From NCBI GenBank assembly GCA_947306185.1, contig CAMZFU010000020.1, positions 1 to 18,239 of the forward strand: a stretch of 18,239 nucleotides of DNA, written 5' to 3'. Within the stretch, counting starts at the first letter, position 1. Each line of letters starts with the position of its first letter. Origin of the DNA: an uncultured Pseudomonadota bacterium. GTDB taxonomy: Bacteria > Pseudomonadota > Alphaproteobacteria > Rs-D84. The position numbers were made by a program, and so were the translations under genes. Positions 7,570-15,048 of this stretch are shown in pieces. Under the pieces are notes generated by a model. The model was not told where the DNA came from, did not search any database, and was given only the letters and a program-made list of their open reading frames with translations.

Positions 7570-8756
7570 TGAATAAAAATAAAAGAAGTTGGTTTCGTCG
7601 TCACAAATGGATGTTAATATTATTGGGGATATTGGTTGTTGTTGTGTTTTTAGTTGTCGGTGGTGGCCAAAGAACCACAAAAAAACAGTTCGTTACAATG
7701 GATATAACGCGTGGCAATTTGTCACAGACGGTTACGGCAACGGGTGAAATAAATCCGGTTAATACGGTAAGTGTTGGTTCACAGGTATCGGGCACGATTG
7801 AAGAAATCTTTGTGGATTATAATTCAACTGTAAAGCAAGGTGATAAATTGTTGACCATTGAACCATCGGTATTACAGGCATCTGTGGATGAAGCCAAGGC
7901 ATCGCTAGAATCGGCACAATCACAATTGACATTGGCCCAAAATGACTATAACAGAAGTAAAATATTGTATGATGAAGGGTATATTGCGCGTGCGGAAATG
8001 GAAAAATCTCAATCAACATACGAACAGGCGGTTCAATCTGTAAAGCGGATGCAATCGCAATATGATCGTGCGGTTACAAACCTTGGGTATGCAACAATTA
8101 CTTCACCGGTTGATGGTACGGTTATTTCCCGCAAGGTTGACAAGGGGCAAACGGTTGCGGCATCTTTCCAAACGCCGGATTTGTTTGAAATTGCCGAAGA
8201 TTTAACGAAAATGCAGATTGAAACATCGGTATCCGAAGCAGACATTGGGGTTATAAAAACTGGATAGCCAGTTACTTTTACTGTTGATGCATATCCAACC
8301 GAAGTTTTTAATGGGGCTGTGCGTCAGGTTCGGTTGTCGCCAACGACAACATCAAATGTTGTTGTTTATACGGTTGTCATAGACGTTGATAACAGTAATC
8401 TTTCATTGATGCCGGGAATGACAGCATTTGTTACTATTGTTGTGAATTCTGCAACCGATACATGGAAAGCGCAAAATTCTGCGTTTTTATTGCGCAACTT
8501 TGATGGAATCGTTGAAGTAACAGATGACAAAATAAAACCAACAAATCATTTGGCAATAAAACGTGGAAACGAAATCGTATTAGTACCGTACACCAAGGGT
8601 ATTTCAACCGCAACAGAAACGCAAATTATTTCGGATGAAGTCAAAGAAGGTGACAAAATAGTAATTGGGTATGTTGGCCAAGTGGCAACGAAGCGTTCGG
8701 GAAATAATCAACGTGGTGGCGGTATGATGGGTGGGCCAGGCGGTGGTCCAAGGTAA
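7569..8756 (+). pseudogene. macA: MacA-type membrane fusion protein with in-frame TAG at codon 233
   Basis: The reading frame encodes a 395-residue periplasmic adaptor if codon 233 (TAG, 8265-8267) is read through; without it only 232 residues are made. The order is a cytoplasmic basic N-terminus, a membrane helix (about 13-32), the first half of a lipoyl domain (SVGSQVSGTIEEIFVDYNS), a long coiled-coil hairpin (about 105-175), the second lipoyl half (SPVDGTVISRKVDKGQTV), a beta-barrel and a membrane-proximal domain ending in a Gly-rich tail. The TAG lies in DIGVIKTG-stop-PVTFTVDAYP, where MacA relatives typically read GQ-x-V-x-F-x-V-D-A-Y-P; one C-to-T change of CAG would create it. No frameshift is involved, since both halves are in the same frame. 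A downstream GTG at 8319 lacks a clear ribosome site. This is either a true null allele, suppressor readthrough or a base-call error. Confidence 0.85.
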
Positions 8757-8770
8757 AAGGGGGCGCACCA

Positions 8771-9517
8771 ATGAAGCAAACACCAATCATTTCTATGAAA
8801 AAAATCTGTAAAAGTTTTCCGTTGGAAATCGGCGGTGAACAACAGGTTTTATTCGATAACACATTTGATGTTATGCCGGGCGAATTTGTTGCAATTATGG
8901 GACCGTCGGGGTCGGGCAAATCAACATGCATGAATATTATCGGTGCGTTGGATGTTGCATCCAGTGGCGTTTATGAACTCTATGGCAAAGATATAACAAC
9001 ATTGTTGCCAGATGAATTAGCCAAGATTCGTAATGAATATATTGGTTTTGTGTTTCAGAATTTTAATTTGTTGCCGAAACGCAATATTTTGGACAATGTT
9101 ATGTTGCCGTTAATGTATCGTGGTTTGCCAATGGAAGAACGATTGGAACGTGCGCGCGAAATGTTGAAATTGGTGGGATTGGAAAAGTTTGAAACATATT
9201 TGCCAACACAACTTTCGGGTGGTATGAAACAACGTGTCGCAATTGCGCGTGCATTGGCGGGTGACCCAAAGATTATTTTGGCAGACGAACCAACGGGAGC
9301 CCTAGATTCCAAGATGGGAAATGAAATTTTGCGTTTCTTTAAGAAACTTAATGCGGATTTAAAGATAACAATTGTTATGATTACGCACGAATTCGAAATT
9401 GCACAATACGCCAATCGTGTGATTCATATTTATGATGGCCGTATAACATATGATGGGCCGGTGCCAAAATCTGAATCTGTGTTGACCAAATCTGAACAAA
9501 AGGCGCACAAGAAATGA
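8771..9517 (+). CDS. macB: MacB-type ABC transporter ATPase
   Basis: This 248-residue ABC ATPase belongs to the LolD/MacB/SalX branch, which powers transport by mechanotransmission together with a FtsX-fold permease. The motifs are Walker A GPSGSGKST (44-52), Q-loop FVFQNFNL (Gln96), signature LSGGMKQR (148-155, with Met in place of the usual Gln), Walker B IILADEP (168-174, Asp172 and Glu173), D-loop GALDS and H-loop THE (His206). In E. coli the ATPase and permease are one MacB polypeptide; here the permease is the next gene, overlapping by 4 bp (ATGA), an arrangement common elsewhere. A strong purine-rich ribosome site (AAAAGGGGGCG, about 8755-8765) lies in the 14-bp gap after the adaptor gene, so translation does not depend on the interrupted adaptor frame being finished. 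Confidence 0.9.
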   Translation: MKQTPIISMKKICKSFPLEIGGEQQVLFDNTFDVMPGEFVAIMGPSGSGKSTCMNIIGALDVASSGVYELYGKDITTLLPDELAKIRNEYIGFVFQNFNLLPKRNILDNVMLPLMYRGLPMEERLERAREMLKLVGLEKFETYLPTQLSGGMKQRVAIARALAGDPKIILADEPTGALDSKMGNEILRFFKKLNADLKITIVMITHEFEIAQYANRVIHIYDGRITYDGPVPKSESVLTKSEQKAHKK

Positions 9518-10731
9518 CGTTTTATGATATTGCACATGAATCTTGGTTGTCCATCAGTGGCAATAAAATGCGGTCTTTTTTGACGGTGTTAGGTATTGTT
9601 ATTGGTATTATGGCGGTTGTAATTATGGTAGCTGTTGGTGAAACGGTTCAGCAGTCTATTACTGATCAGTTTTCTTCACTTGGAACGAATACGATTATGA
9701 TACGTGCAGGTGCGGCGCAAAGTGCCGGTGTGCGTGGTGGTAATCGTATGACACTTACCATGGATGATGTTAACGATTTGGCAAAATTGCCGGATGTTGC
9801 GGCCATAAGCCCCACAGAAAATAGTGCCGCCCAAGTCGTATATGGGAACAAGAATTGGTCTACTTCTATGGTTGGGGTATATCCGGGTTATGCAACGGTC
9901 CAAAATATCGAAATGCAATACGGTTCGTTCTTTGAAATGTCTGCGGTGCGCAATGCATCGACGTACGCGGTTATTGGCCCAGAAACCGCTGAAGAATTGG
10001 GAATGCCCAAAAATCCAGTAGGCGAAGTCATACGTGTCCGCAACACGCCACTTACTGTTATTGGTGTGACCAAGGCCAAGGGCGATTCATCAATGGGGTC
10101 CCAAGATGATATGATTATTGTTCCGATTACCACATTGAAAAAACGTATTGTTGGTTCGCGTTTTCCAAATTCGGTTAATATGATTGCATTGAAATTGTAT
10201 CAGGATTCCGATAACAATATTGCCACTGAACAAATAACGCAATTGTTGCGGCAACGGCATAAATTGAAAGAAAATGCGGTGGATGATTTCCAAATTACTG
10301 ATATGAAACAAGTTATGGAAACAATGAACACGGTTAGCAGTTATTTGACGTTGCTGTTGGTTGCAATTGCGGCGGTGTCTTTGCTGGTTGGTTCTATTGG
10401 AATTATGAACATGATGTTGGTGTCGGTTGCGGAACGCACGCGCGAAATTGGTATTCGCAAGGCAATTGGTGCCCAAGAAAGTACAATTATTACCCAATTC
10501 TTGTCTGAATCTATTTTGATTTCATTTATTGGTTCTATGTTTGGACTTATACTTGGGGTTGGGCTATCCCAAGGGGTAGGGCGACTAATATTGCATTATA
10601 ACGTGCCGTTCAGTATTTGGCCGGTTGTTGTGTCCGTATCTGTTGCAATTGTTGTTGGATTGGCGTCTGGGGTTATGCCTGCGATAAAGGCCGCAAAATT
10701 AAATCCAATAGACAGTTTAAGATACGAATAA
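9514..10731 (+). CDS. MacB-type ABC transporter permease (MacB_PCD/FtsX)
   Basis: This 405-residue inner-membrane permease pairs with the ATPase encoded just upstream. It has one N-terminal membrane helix (about 18-40, beginning SFLTVLGIVIGIMAVV), a periplasmic core domain (about 45-270, including TMDDVNDLAKLPDVAAISP), then three helices (about 273-300, 325-352 and 365-390), which is the MacB/FtsX topology. The stretch ERTREIGIRKAIGA between the second and third helices is the conserved cytoplasmic coupling motif of this superfamily. With the TolC-type channel and MacA-type adaptor it would form a tripartite exporter for a macrolide, peptide, lipid or siderophore-like substrate; the cargo is not readable. 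It is the last gene of the operon, and a weak hairpin with a T tract follows. Confidence 0.9.
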   Translation: MTFYDIAHESWLSISGNKMRSFLTVLGIVIGIMAVVIMVAVGETVQQSITDQFSSLGTNTIMIRAGAAQSAGVRGGNRMTLTMDDVNDLAKLPDVAAISPTENSAAQVVYGNKNWSTSMVGVYPGYATVQNIEMQYGSFFEMSAVRNASTYAVIGPETAEELGMPKNPVGEVIRVRNTPLTVIGVTKAKGDSSMGSQDDMIIVPITTLKKRIVGSRFPNSVNMIALKLYQDSDNNIATEQITQLLRQRHKLKENAVDDFQITDMKQVMETMNTVSSYLTLLLVAIAAVSLLVGSIGIMNMMLVSVAERTREIGIRKAIGAQESTIITQFLSESILISFIGSMFGLILGVGLSQGVGRLILHYNVPFSIWPVVVSVSVAIVVGLASGVMPAIKAAKLNPIDSLRYE

Positions 10732-10764
10732 AATTCCTATTTGTCGATACACTTATATTCAGGC

Positions 10765-10790
10765 ATCGCATTGGAAACAGCGATTTTTTT
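10765..10790 (+). terminator. Possible weak Rho-independent terminator after the macB operon
   Basis: A 5-bp stem ATCGC/GCGAT (10765-10769 and 10780-10784) with a 10-nt loop is followed by seven T residues ending at 10790. It lies 34 bp after the permease stop codon. The stem is short and the loop long, so efficiency is doubtful. Confidence 0.35.
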
Positions 10791-10800
10791 GTATAATGTG

Positions 10801-10830
10801 TTGACTAATATGATATTTGTGCTATATATT
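10801..10830 (+). promoter_or_regulatory. Probable sigma70 promoter of the tandem repeat-protein genes
   Basis: -35 TTGACT (10801-10806), an 18-bp spacer and -10 TATATT (10825-10830), each one base from consensus. A further TATAAT at 10792-10797 with TTGGAA at 10771-10776 (15-bp spacer) could be a second, overlapping promoter. Transcription from the main promoter would start near 10837, which excludes the upstream TTG start at 10817 for the following gene. Confidence 0.6.
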
Positions 10831-10858
10831 ATGCGTCATGCAAAACATGGGGTGTGAT

Positions 10859-11923
10859 ATGGCGGATAGTGTAGAAATTATAAGCGGAATTATTTGTGGT
10901 GTTTATAAATCGTCAACTGGGACGTTGGCGAAAAAGAATGCGATAAAATATTTGACCAGTCAAAGCGAGATTCAAACAATATCGGAATTGGCAAAACAAA
11001 AAAGCCAGTGGGGCAAGTCGAAATATATTTTGCACATATTGTTATGGGGATTGCGGGACTATGGTTTTAAAGCGATTATTTTGCAAGATATGTCGGATGA
11101 AAACATAGCGTTGTTAAAGGAAACGGTGGCGATTATTAAAAATTACGAAAAACCAGATCAAAATCTTGCGGAACAATTAAGTAATGAATACAAAAATAAA
11201 AAAACGGCTTTATCCCTAGGTGAAAGATATGCAAATACAATCGGTCGTTTTTCGGCACAAATTGCATTGAAAGTTGCGGAAAATTGGGATGAGGTAGTCG
11301 CAGAATTAAATCTTTGGGAAAACATGCTAGGTGGATTTAAACGGGACAAAAAAAAGAAACAAAAAAGAGAATCTTACCGCAGACATCAACCGGAAATACG
11401 CGAAAAACAAAGAACATATTACTATACGCATCAGCCTGAAATATTAGACCAAAAACACCAGTATTGGGATGCCAATAAAGATGACATAAATGCAAAAAGA
11501 CGGCGTCAGTATAAGAAAAATCCAACCGCCGTGCACGAAAGAAATAGAAAATACCAAACAACGCATAGGGATTCAATATACGCCACAAACAAAAAATATC
11601 GTGAAAGAATGAAACAAATGGCGGAATCAGCCGAGAAAATCTGTGCCGCATATGTTCTTTTGATGGATTTGAAAAAACACAAACCGGAAAAATATTCGGT
11701 GCTTTATGATACACGAAAGAAAAACCCGTTGACGGGTATGTTAAAACGCTGTGGGGCATTGAAAAATATGGATATAAATCTGTGTCCGTTCTGTAACGAC
11801 AAAAGCGGAAATATGATTGAAGAATGTTGTAATCAAAAGTTATTGGCCGTGCCAAATGCAATCGAAGAAATGCAAGCAATTTCCAGAAATTTAGTCCAAA
11901 ATGGGGCGCAAAATGGCAGATAG
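10859..11923 (+). CDS. Repeat protein with Cys-rich C-terminus, paralogue A (unknown function)
   Basis: I do not recognise this 354-residue protein. It has an N-terminal, probably helical region (1-165), then a strongly basic run, then five consecutive 15-residue repeats (residues 170-244) of the form x-x-Y-x-x-x-H/N-x-x-x-I-x-x-K/R-x, a helical link, and a C-terminal Cys cluster: CPFCND followed by ECC, a possible metal site. Start ATG 10859 is chosen because it aligns with the start of the next gene (both begin MADS) and follows the promoter. The adjacent gene is a tandem paralogue with the same architecture. The repeats resemble charged Tyr/Asn/Pro-rich repeats seen in phage- or plasmid-type hypothetical proteins, but that is only an impression. 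No signal peptide is seen, so it is probably cytoplasmic. It ends in TAG, overlapping the paralogue's ATG by 11 bp. Confidence 0.75.
   Translation: MADSVEIISGIICGVYKSSTGTLAKKNAIKYLTSQSEIQTISELAKQKSQWGKSKYILHILLWGLRDYGFKAIILQDMSDENIALLKETVAIIKNYEKPDQNLAEQLSNEYKNKKTALSLGERYANTIGRFSAQIALKVAENWDEVVAELNLWENMLGGFKRDKKKKQKRESYRRHQPEIREKQRTYYYTHQPEILDQKHQYWDANKDDINAKRRRQYKKNPTAVHERNRKYQTTHRDSIYATNKKYRERMKQMAESAEKICAAYVLLMDLKKHKPEKYSVLYDTRKKNPLTGMLKRCGALKNMDINLCPFCNDKSGNMIEECCNQKLLAVPNAIEEMQAISRNLVQNGAQNGR
11366..11590 (+). repeat. Five tandem 15-residue (45-bp) coding repeats in paralogue A
   Basis: Five units in register, beginning RESYRRHQPEI, RTYYYTHQPEI, HQYWDANKDDI, RRQYKKNPTAV and RKYQTTHRDSI. 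Tyr at position 3 or 4, His/Asn at 6 or 7 and Ile/Val at 11 are kept, while the DNA has diverged, so the repeat is maintained at protein level. Confidence 0.75.
11809..11856 (+). repeat. 48-bp exact repeat, copy 1 (Cys-cluster coding segment)
   Basis: These 48 bases are identical to 12911-12958 in the second paralogue and encode the NMIEECCNQKLLAVPN part of the C-terminal domain. The rest of the two genes is much more diverged, so this points to gene conversion or strong constraint. Confidence 0.85.
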
Positions 11924-13007
11924 CATCGCAATAATATATGGAATTATTTATGGTGTTTTTCAATCAGCATCTGGCCGTATGTCCAAGGTGCAATCGCGGA
12001 ACAACACCATAAAATCTTTGACCAATTCAAATGATTTGGAACTTATATCGGAATTAGCCAAACAAAATAATAAATGGGGCACTTGCAGGTATATTCTGCA
12101 TTTGATGTTGTGGGGATTACGGAACGACTGTCACAAGGCGGTGATTTTACAATATATGTCTGATGAGCAGATTGCCGTTTTGAAAGATGCGATATCTGTG
12201 GCCCAATGTTATAAGTGCCCCGATGGAACAATGGCAAAAATAGCAAGCAACAATTATACCAAGAAAAAGAAAACACAGACACTGACCACAAATGATATGG
12301 TTGCATGGTTTTCGGCACGTGTTGCCATCAAGGTTGCGGAAAAATGGGATGAAACCGTCGCCGAATTGAATATCTGGGGTCAGATGATAGAAGAATTTAA
12401 ACGGGATAAATCAAAGGGCCGAAAAAGAAAAGAATATATGCAAAACAAACCCGCCATCCGTTTACGCCACCAGGCAAATTATAGTGAACACAGACCGGAA
12501 ATATTAGAAAAGAAATCTAGGTATGACGAAGATAACCGAGAAGATATAAACACAAAAAGACGTCAACGTTATCACGAAAACCCAGAACCGGCTAGGGAAA
12601 AAAGCAGAATATATCAAAGTACACATCCAGAATATGTGAAAGAAAAGAATAGCAGGTATTATCAGGAACACAAAGCAGAGCAAATTGAAAAAGCCAAGCA
12701 ACGCGAAGAGATGTTAAAACAACAGGCGAAAACCGCCATGCAAGTTTGTGCCGCGTATGTGTTTTTGTTGAATTTAAAAGAAAAAGATCGGGGCAAATAT
12801 TTGGAACTTTATACAGTAAAACAGAATCCATTGTGCGGTATGTTGAAAACCTGTGCGGCATTGCAAAAAATGGACATAAATTTGTGTCCGTTCTGTAACG
12901 ATAAAAGTGTAAATATGATTGAAGAATGTTGTAATCAAAAGTTATTGGCCGTGCCAAACGCAATCAGTGAAATCCAAATTATTGCAAATAATTTACGTCA
13001 AAAATAA
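11913..13007 (+). CDS. Repeat protein with Cys-rich C-terminus, paralogue B (unknown function)
   Basis: This 364-residue tandem paralogue of the preceding gene has the same plan: an N-terminal region with conserved SELAKQ, a Y-I-L-H-x-x-L-W-G-L-R stretch and KVAE-x-WDE; a basic stretch; six 15-residue repeats (residues 172-261, one more than its neighbour); a helical link with CAAYVFLLNLKEK; and a C-terminal CPFCNDKS/EECCNQ cluster. By eye the two proteins match at roughly half of positions, more at the C-terminus. Start ATG 11913 (MADSIAII) aligns with the other copy; an upstream ATG at 11901 would add four residues. It overlaps the first gene by 11 bp, so the two are probably translationally coupled and made together. 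The function is unknown. A nucleic-acid or protein-scaffold role would fit the charged repeats and possible zinc site, but that is speculation. Confidence 0.75.
   Translation: MADSIAIIYGIIYGVFQSASGRMSKVQSRNNTIKSLTNSNDLELISELAKQNNKWGTCRYILHLMLWGLRNDCHKAVILQYMSDEQIAVLKDAISVAQCYKCPDGTMAKIASNNYTKKKKTQTLTTNDMVAWFSARVAIKVAEKWDETVAELNIWGQMIEEFKRDKSKGRKRKEYMQNKPAIRLRHQANYSEHRPEILEKKSRYDEDNREDINTKRRQRYHENPEPAREKSRIYQSTHPEYVKEKNSRYYQEHKAEQIEKAKQREEMLKQQAKTAMQVCAAYVFLLNLKEKDRGKYLELYTVKQNPLCGMLKTCAALQKMDINLCPFCNDKSVNMIEECCNQKLLAVPNAISEIQIIANNLRQK
12426..12695 (+). repeat. Six tandem 15-residue (45-bp) coding repeats in paralogue B
   Basis: Six units in register, beginning RKEYMQNKPAI, QANYSEHRPEI, SRYDEDNREDI, RQRYHENPEPA, RIYQSTHPEYV and SRYYQEHKAEQ. 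This is one unit more than in paralogue A, so repeat number has changed since the duplication. Confidence 0.75.
12911..12958 (+). repeat. 48-bp exact repeat, copy 2 (Cys-cluster coding segment)
   Basis: Identical to 11809-11856; see that copy. Identity continues with few mismatches for about 40 bases upstream. Confidence 0.85.
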
Positions 13008-13026
13008 AAACCGACCAAATATTGGT
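13001..13026 (-). terminator. Possible weak terminator of the minus-strand carrier-protein gene
   Basis: On the minus strand, ACCAA/TTGGT (13022-13026 and 13014-13018) forms a 5-bp stem with a 3-nt loop, followed after three bases by a T-rich run (13001-13010). It lies just beyond the minus-strand stop at 13051 and between convergent genes. The stem is too short for confidence. Confidence 0.3.
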
Positions 13027-13050
13027 GTAACGCCGGGCGCGAAGAATCTT

Positions 13051-14065
13051 TTAATTTGACCTTTTGTTTTGGAAGAATTCGGTCACTCTTCTTTTCGCTT
13101 CCTCTATACGTGCCCATATATCGTTTTGTGAAATTTGAACGGCGGGTGTTGAGTCAGCACTTTGTTGTACAGTTGGTTTTTCCCTTACAGATGGTGTTTT
13201 CGCCACAGGTTGCGTTTTTTCCACTGGTGGTGTAACCCAGTTTTCGGGGTACAGTTCGGATGCCGGAATGTTTTTTGTTAACATGTCACCATAACATAAT
13301 CTTGTGTCACGTACTGTGTCCATCAGCAGTGTTTCGCAGAATGCACCACTGGCATCAATTTGGAACGCGCACGTGTGCGCACAATGTTTAATGCAAAGTT
13401 CGGTAGATATGTAGTGGTTGCCGGCATAGACCCAGTCATAGATTTGACCGTCTTTCAACTTTATACGGCACCATGCGTGTGGGCCAGTTTTTGGGGACGG
13501 GGTGCCATATTTATCAAATTTACCTTCGGTTTCCGATGCTAGTACATGAAGTTCTGCGATTTCTGGGTGTATTTCTTGGAAACATCTAAAAACAATTTTG
13601 ACGTATTCCCGGCCAAATATTTCTTCGCCACGAGAATGTGTTACGGATTTTCCATCTATGAAAACGCCATTTTGCGTTATTGTCAGGTATTCTGTATTGG
13701 GAATATCTGTTGATTTTGGTTTGGGGGGTTAGTTTTTGGTTTGCTTTTGGTGTGGTTGGTTTTGGTTCTGGGCGTTCTATTTTTTTGCTTTGGGTGGGAA
13801 GTTTTTTATACACTATATTGACCAAAGTTCTAATCGTTGGTTTTGTGGCTAATGTTGTTTGCAGTGTATCAAGTTCGCTTGGTGAGATAGCAGGAATATC
13901 AAATTCTTTTTCTATTGTTGGCAATATTGAATACAGGTCCAAAGAATCCATGTTAAGGTCGTGATATAAATCGGAATCCATGGTAATAGAATCGATTGGT
14001 GACATCGCGCCCATTTTTGATGATATTATTTTTTGTAATTTTGTAAAAATATCGTTTTCTGTCAT
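13051..14065 (-). pseudogene. Acyl carrier protein fused to unknown Cys-containing domain, frameshifted at a C6 tract
   Basis: Start ATG 14065 (MTENDIF). Residues 1-85 are an acyl carrier protein domain: DLNMDSLDLY places the phosphopantetheine attachment Ser at 41, within the expected four-helix pattern (EFDIPAISPSELDTLQT after it). A Lys/Pro-rich linker follows (about 86-112). The frame then changes at six C residues on the minus strand (plus-strand G6, 13723-13728). With five C's the linker continues as KLTPKPKSTD into about 220 further residues, open to the stop at 13051, with GREYVKIVF, GPHAWC and a C-x3-C-x3-C stretch (LCIKHCAHTC). Read as given, translation instead runs out of frame to 13586 and makes 159 residues. 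I do not recognise the C-terminal domain. The gene follows the 245-residue gene by 52 bp and probably shares its promoter. The phosphopantetheinyl transferase at 4770 could activate it. Confidence 0.8.
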
Positions 14066-14117
14066 TTTTATTTCTCGTACAATGCACAAGTTCATAAGGA
14101 TAATTTCCAAGAGATGT

Positions 14118-14855
14118 CTATTTTGATAGAATGTTGTTTAGATAAACACCGTTCACATTGAGTGCTTCGGTTTGTTGTTTTAACAAATTCAGTAAACCAG
14201 AAAGTTGTTCTTGGGTGGGAACAATGGGGTAAAGTTGATTTAAATTGTAATCGATTATTGTGTCTTTTTCGGTGATTTGGGATACCAGTAGGTTCCCGTG
14301 GTAGTAATCAATTATGCGTAAAGGTGTGCCAGAATCTAATTCTGTTACATCACATTTTTTCGCATTATAAGTATCGGGGAATCGGCCGTAACATTGTGGT
14401 AAGAAGTCTTTCGATTCTTTAGGTTTAAGATAAACATTAGTAGATTGATGTATTTTTAATGCCTCAAATAAGTTTGCAGGATAGATTAATTTTTTGGTGG
14501 GGGTTAAATACAGCATGGTACTGCCACCGTAAGTATGGTATTTTTCGTCCCTTGGTTCACTACGATCATCGGGAATAAAGTTTTTTATTTTGACATAAGG
14601 TTCGCGTACAATTTCTATTTCTAGTGTCCTTTGAGCAAAGGGTGATGAATCGCGTACGTTTTGTTGTACAACACTCCATATATTGGTTATAAAATCCTTC
14701 ATTTCCATAGATTTGTTATTTTTTTGTTCAAAATTAATGTAATACTGATTGGGCCCCCATTCTAATATTCGGTAGTCTCTCCAAAGTTCGCGATTTTTTA
14801 GTTCTACATAACAATCGCCATGGATGCTAAACATAACGCCCGTTTCCAAGTCCAT
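14118..14855 (-). CDS. Hypothetical protein, 245 residues
   Basis: I do not recognise this protein. It is 245 residues with no signal peptide or membrane helix, rich in Tyr, Asn and charged residues. It has a WGPNQYYINFE segment near residue 33, a YHTYGGSTMLYLTP segment near 107, and a C-terminal helical stretch (about 205-240). The start is well supported: AAGGA lies 6 nt before ATG 14855, and a strong promoter is 41 bp upstream. The stop is followed after 52 bp by the carrier-protein fusion gene on the same strand, so the two probably form one transcription unit, with this gene first. A link to acyl-carrier chemistry is suggested only by that arrangement. Confidence 0.75.
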   Translation of the reverse strand: MDLETGVMFSIHGDCYVELKNRELWRDYRILEWGPNQYYINFEQKNNKSMEMKDFITNIWSVVQQNVRDSSPFAQRTLEIEIVREPYVKIKNFIPDDRSEPRDEKYHTYGGSTMLYLTPTKKLIYPANLFEALKIHQSTNVYLKPKESKDFLPQCYGRFPDTYNAKKCDVTELDSGTPLRIIDYYHGNLLVSQITEKDTIIDYNLNQLYPIVPTQEQLSGLLNLLKQQTEALNVNGVYLNNILSK

Positions 14856-14895
14856 TTTAAATCCTTTAATTTGAAATAACTATATTTTTATTGGG

Positions 14896-14923
14896 AATAT
14901 ACTATAGTCGCCGGGGTTGTCAA
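14896..14923 (-). promoter_or_regulatory. Strong sigma70 promoter for the 14855 gene and carrier-protein fusion
   Basis: On the minus strand, a perfect -35 TTGACA (14923-14918), a 16-bp spacer and -10 TATATT (14901-14896). Transcription would start near 14889, about 34 nt before the ATG at 14855, leaving room for the AAGGA ribosome site at 14866-14862. The rest of the gap to 15048 holds no other feature I can support. Confidence 0.65.
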
Positions 14924-15048
14924 TAAATTTTGCGGTATTTTCGTATTGAGTACCGGTTTTGTCGCGCTTGTCGGGGAATTGTCTGTTTAATCGTGCTTAA
15001 TACTTGATTCGAGAACCATTGATATTATGGGGATTAAATCAGAATTTC

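Noticed and set aside
8265..8267. Genome-wide TAG reassignment to glutamine
   Set aside because: TAG ends three other genes at sensible positions (496, 5737, 11923), so a local mutation or error is simpler.
10817..10858. Upstream TTG start adding 14 residues to paralogue A
   Set aside because: It precedes the expected transcription start, and the second paralogue begins at the equivalent of ATG 10859.
11366..12695. CRISPR-like array suggested by regular 45-bp spacing
   Set aside because: The repeats are in frame, conserved only at protein level and have no spacers between identical units.
13360..13964. Plus-strand frames antisense to the carrier-protein fusion
   Set aside because: The minus strand has the ACP motif and consistent linker; the plus-strand translations have no recognisable domain or ribosome site.
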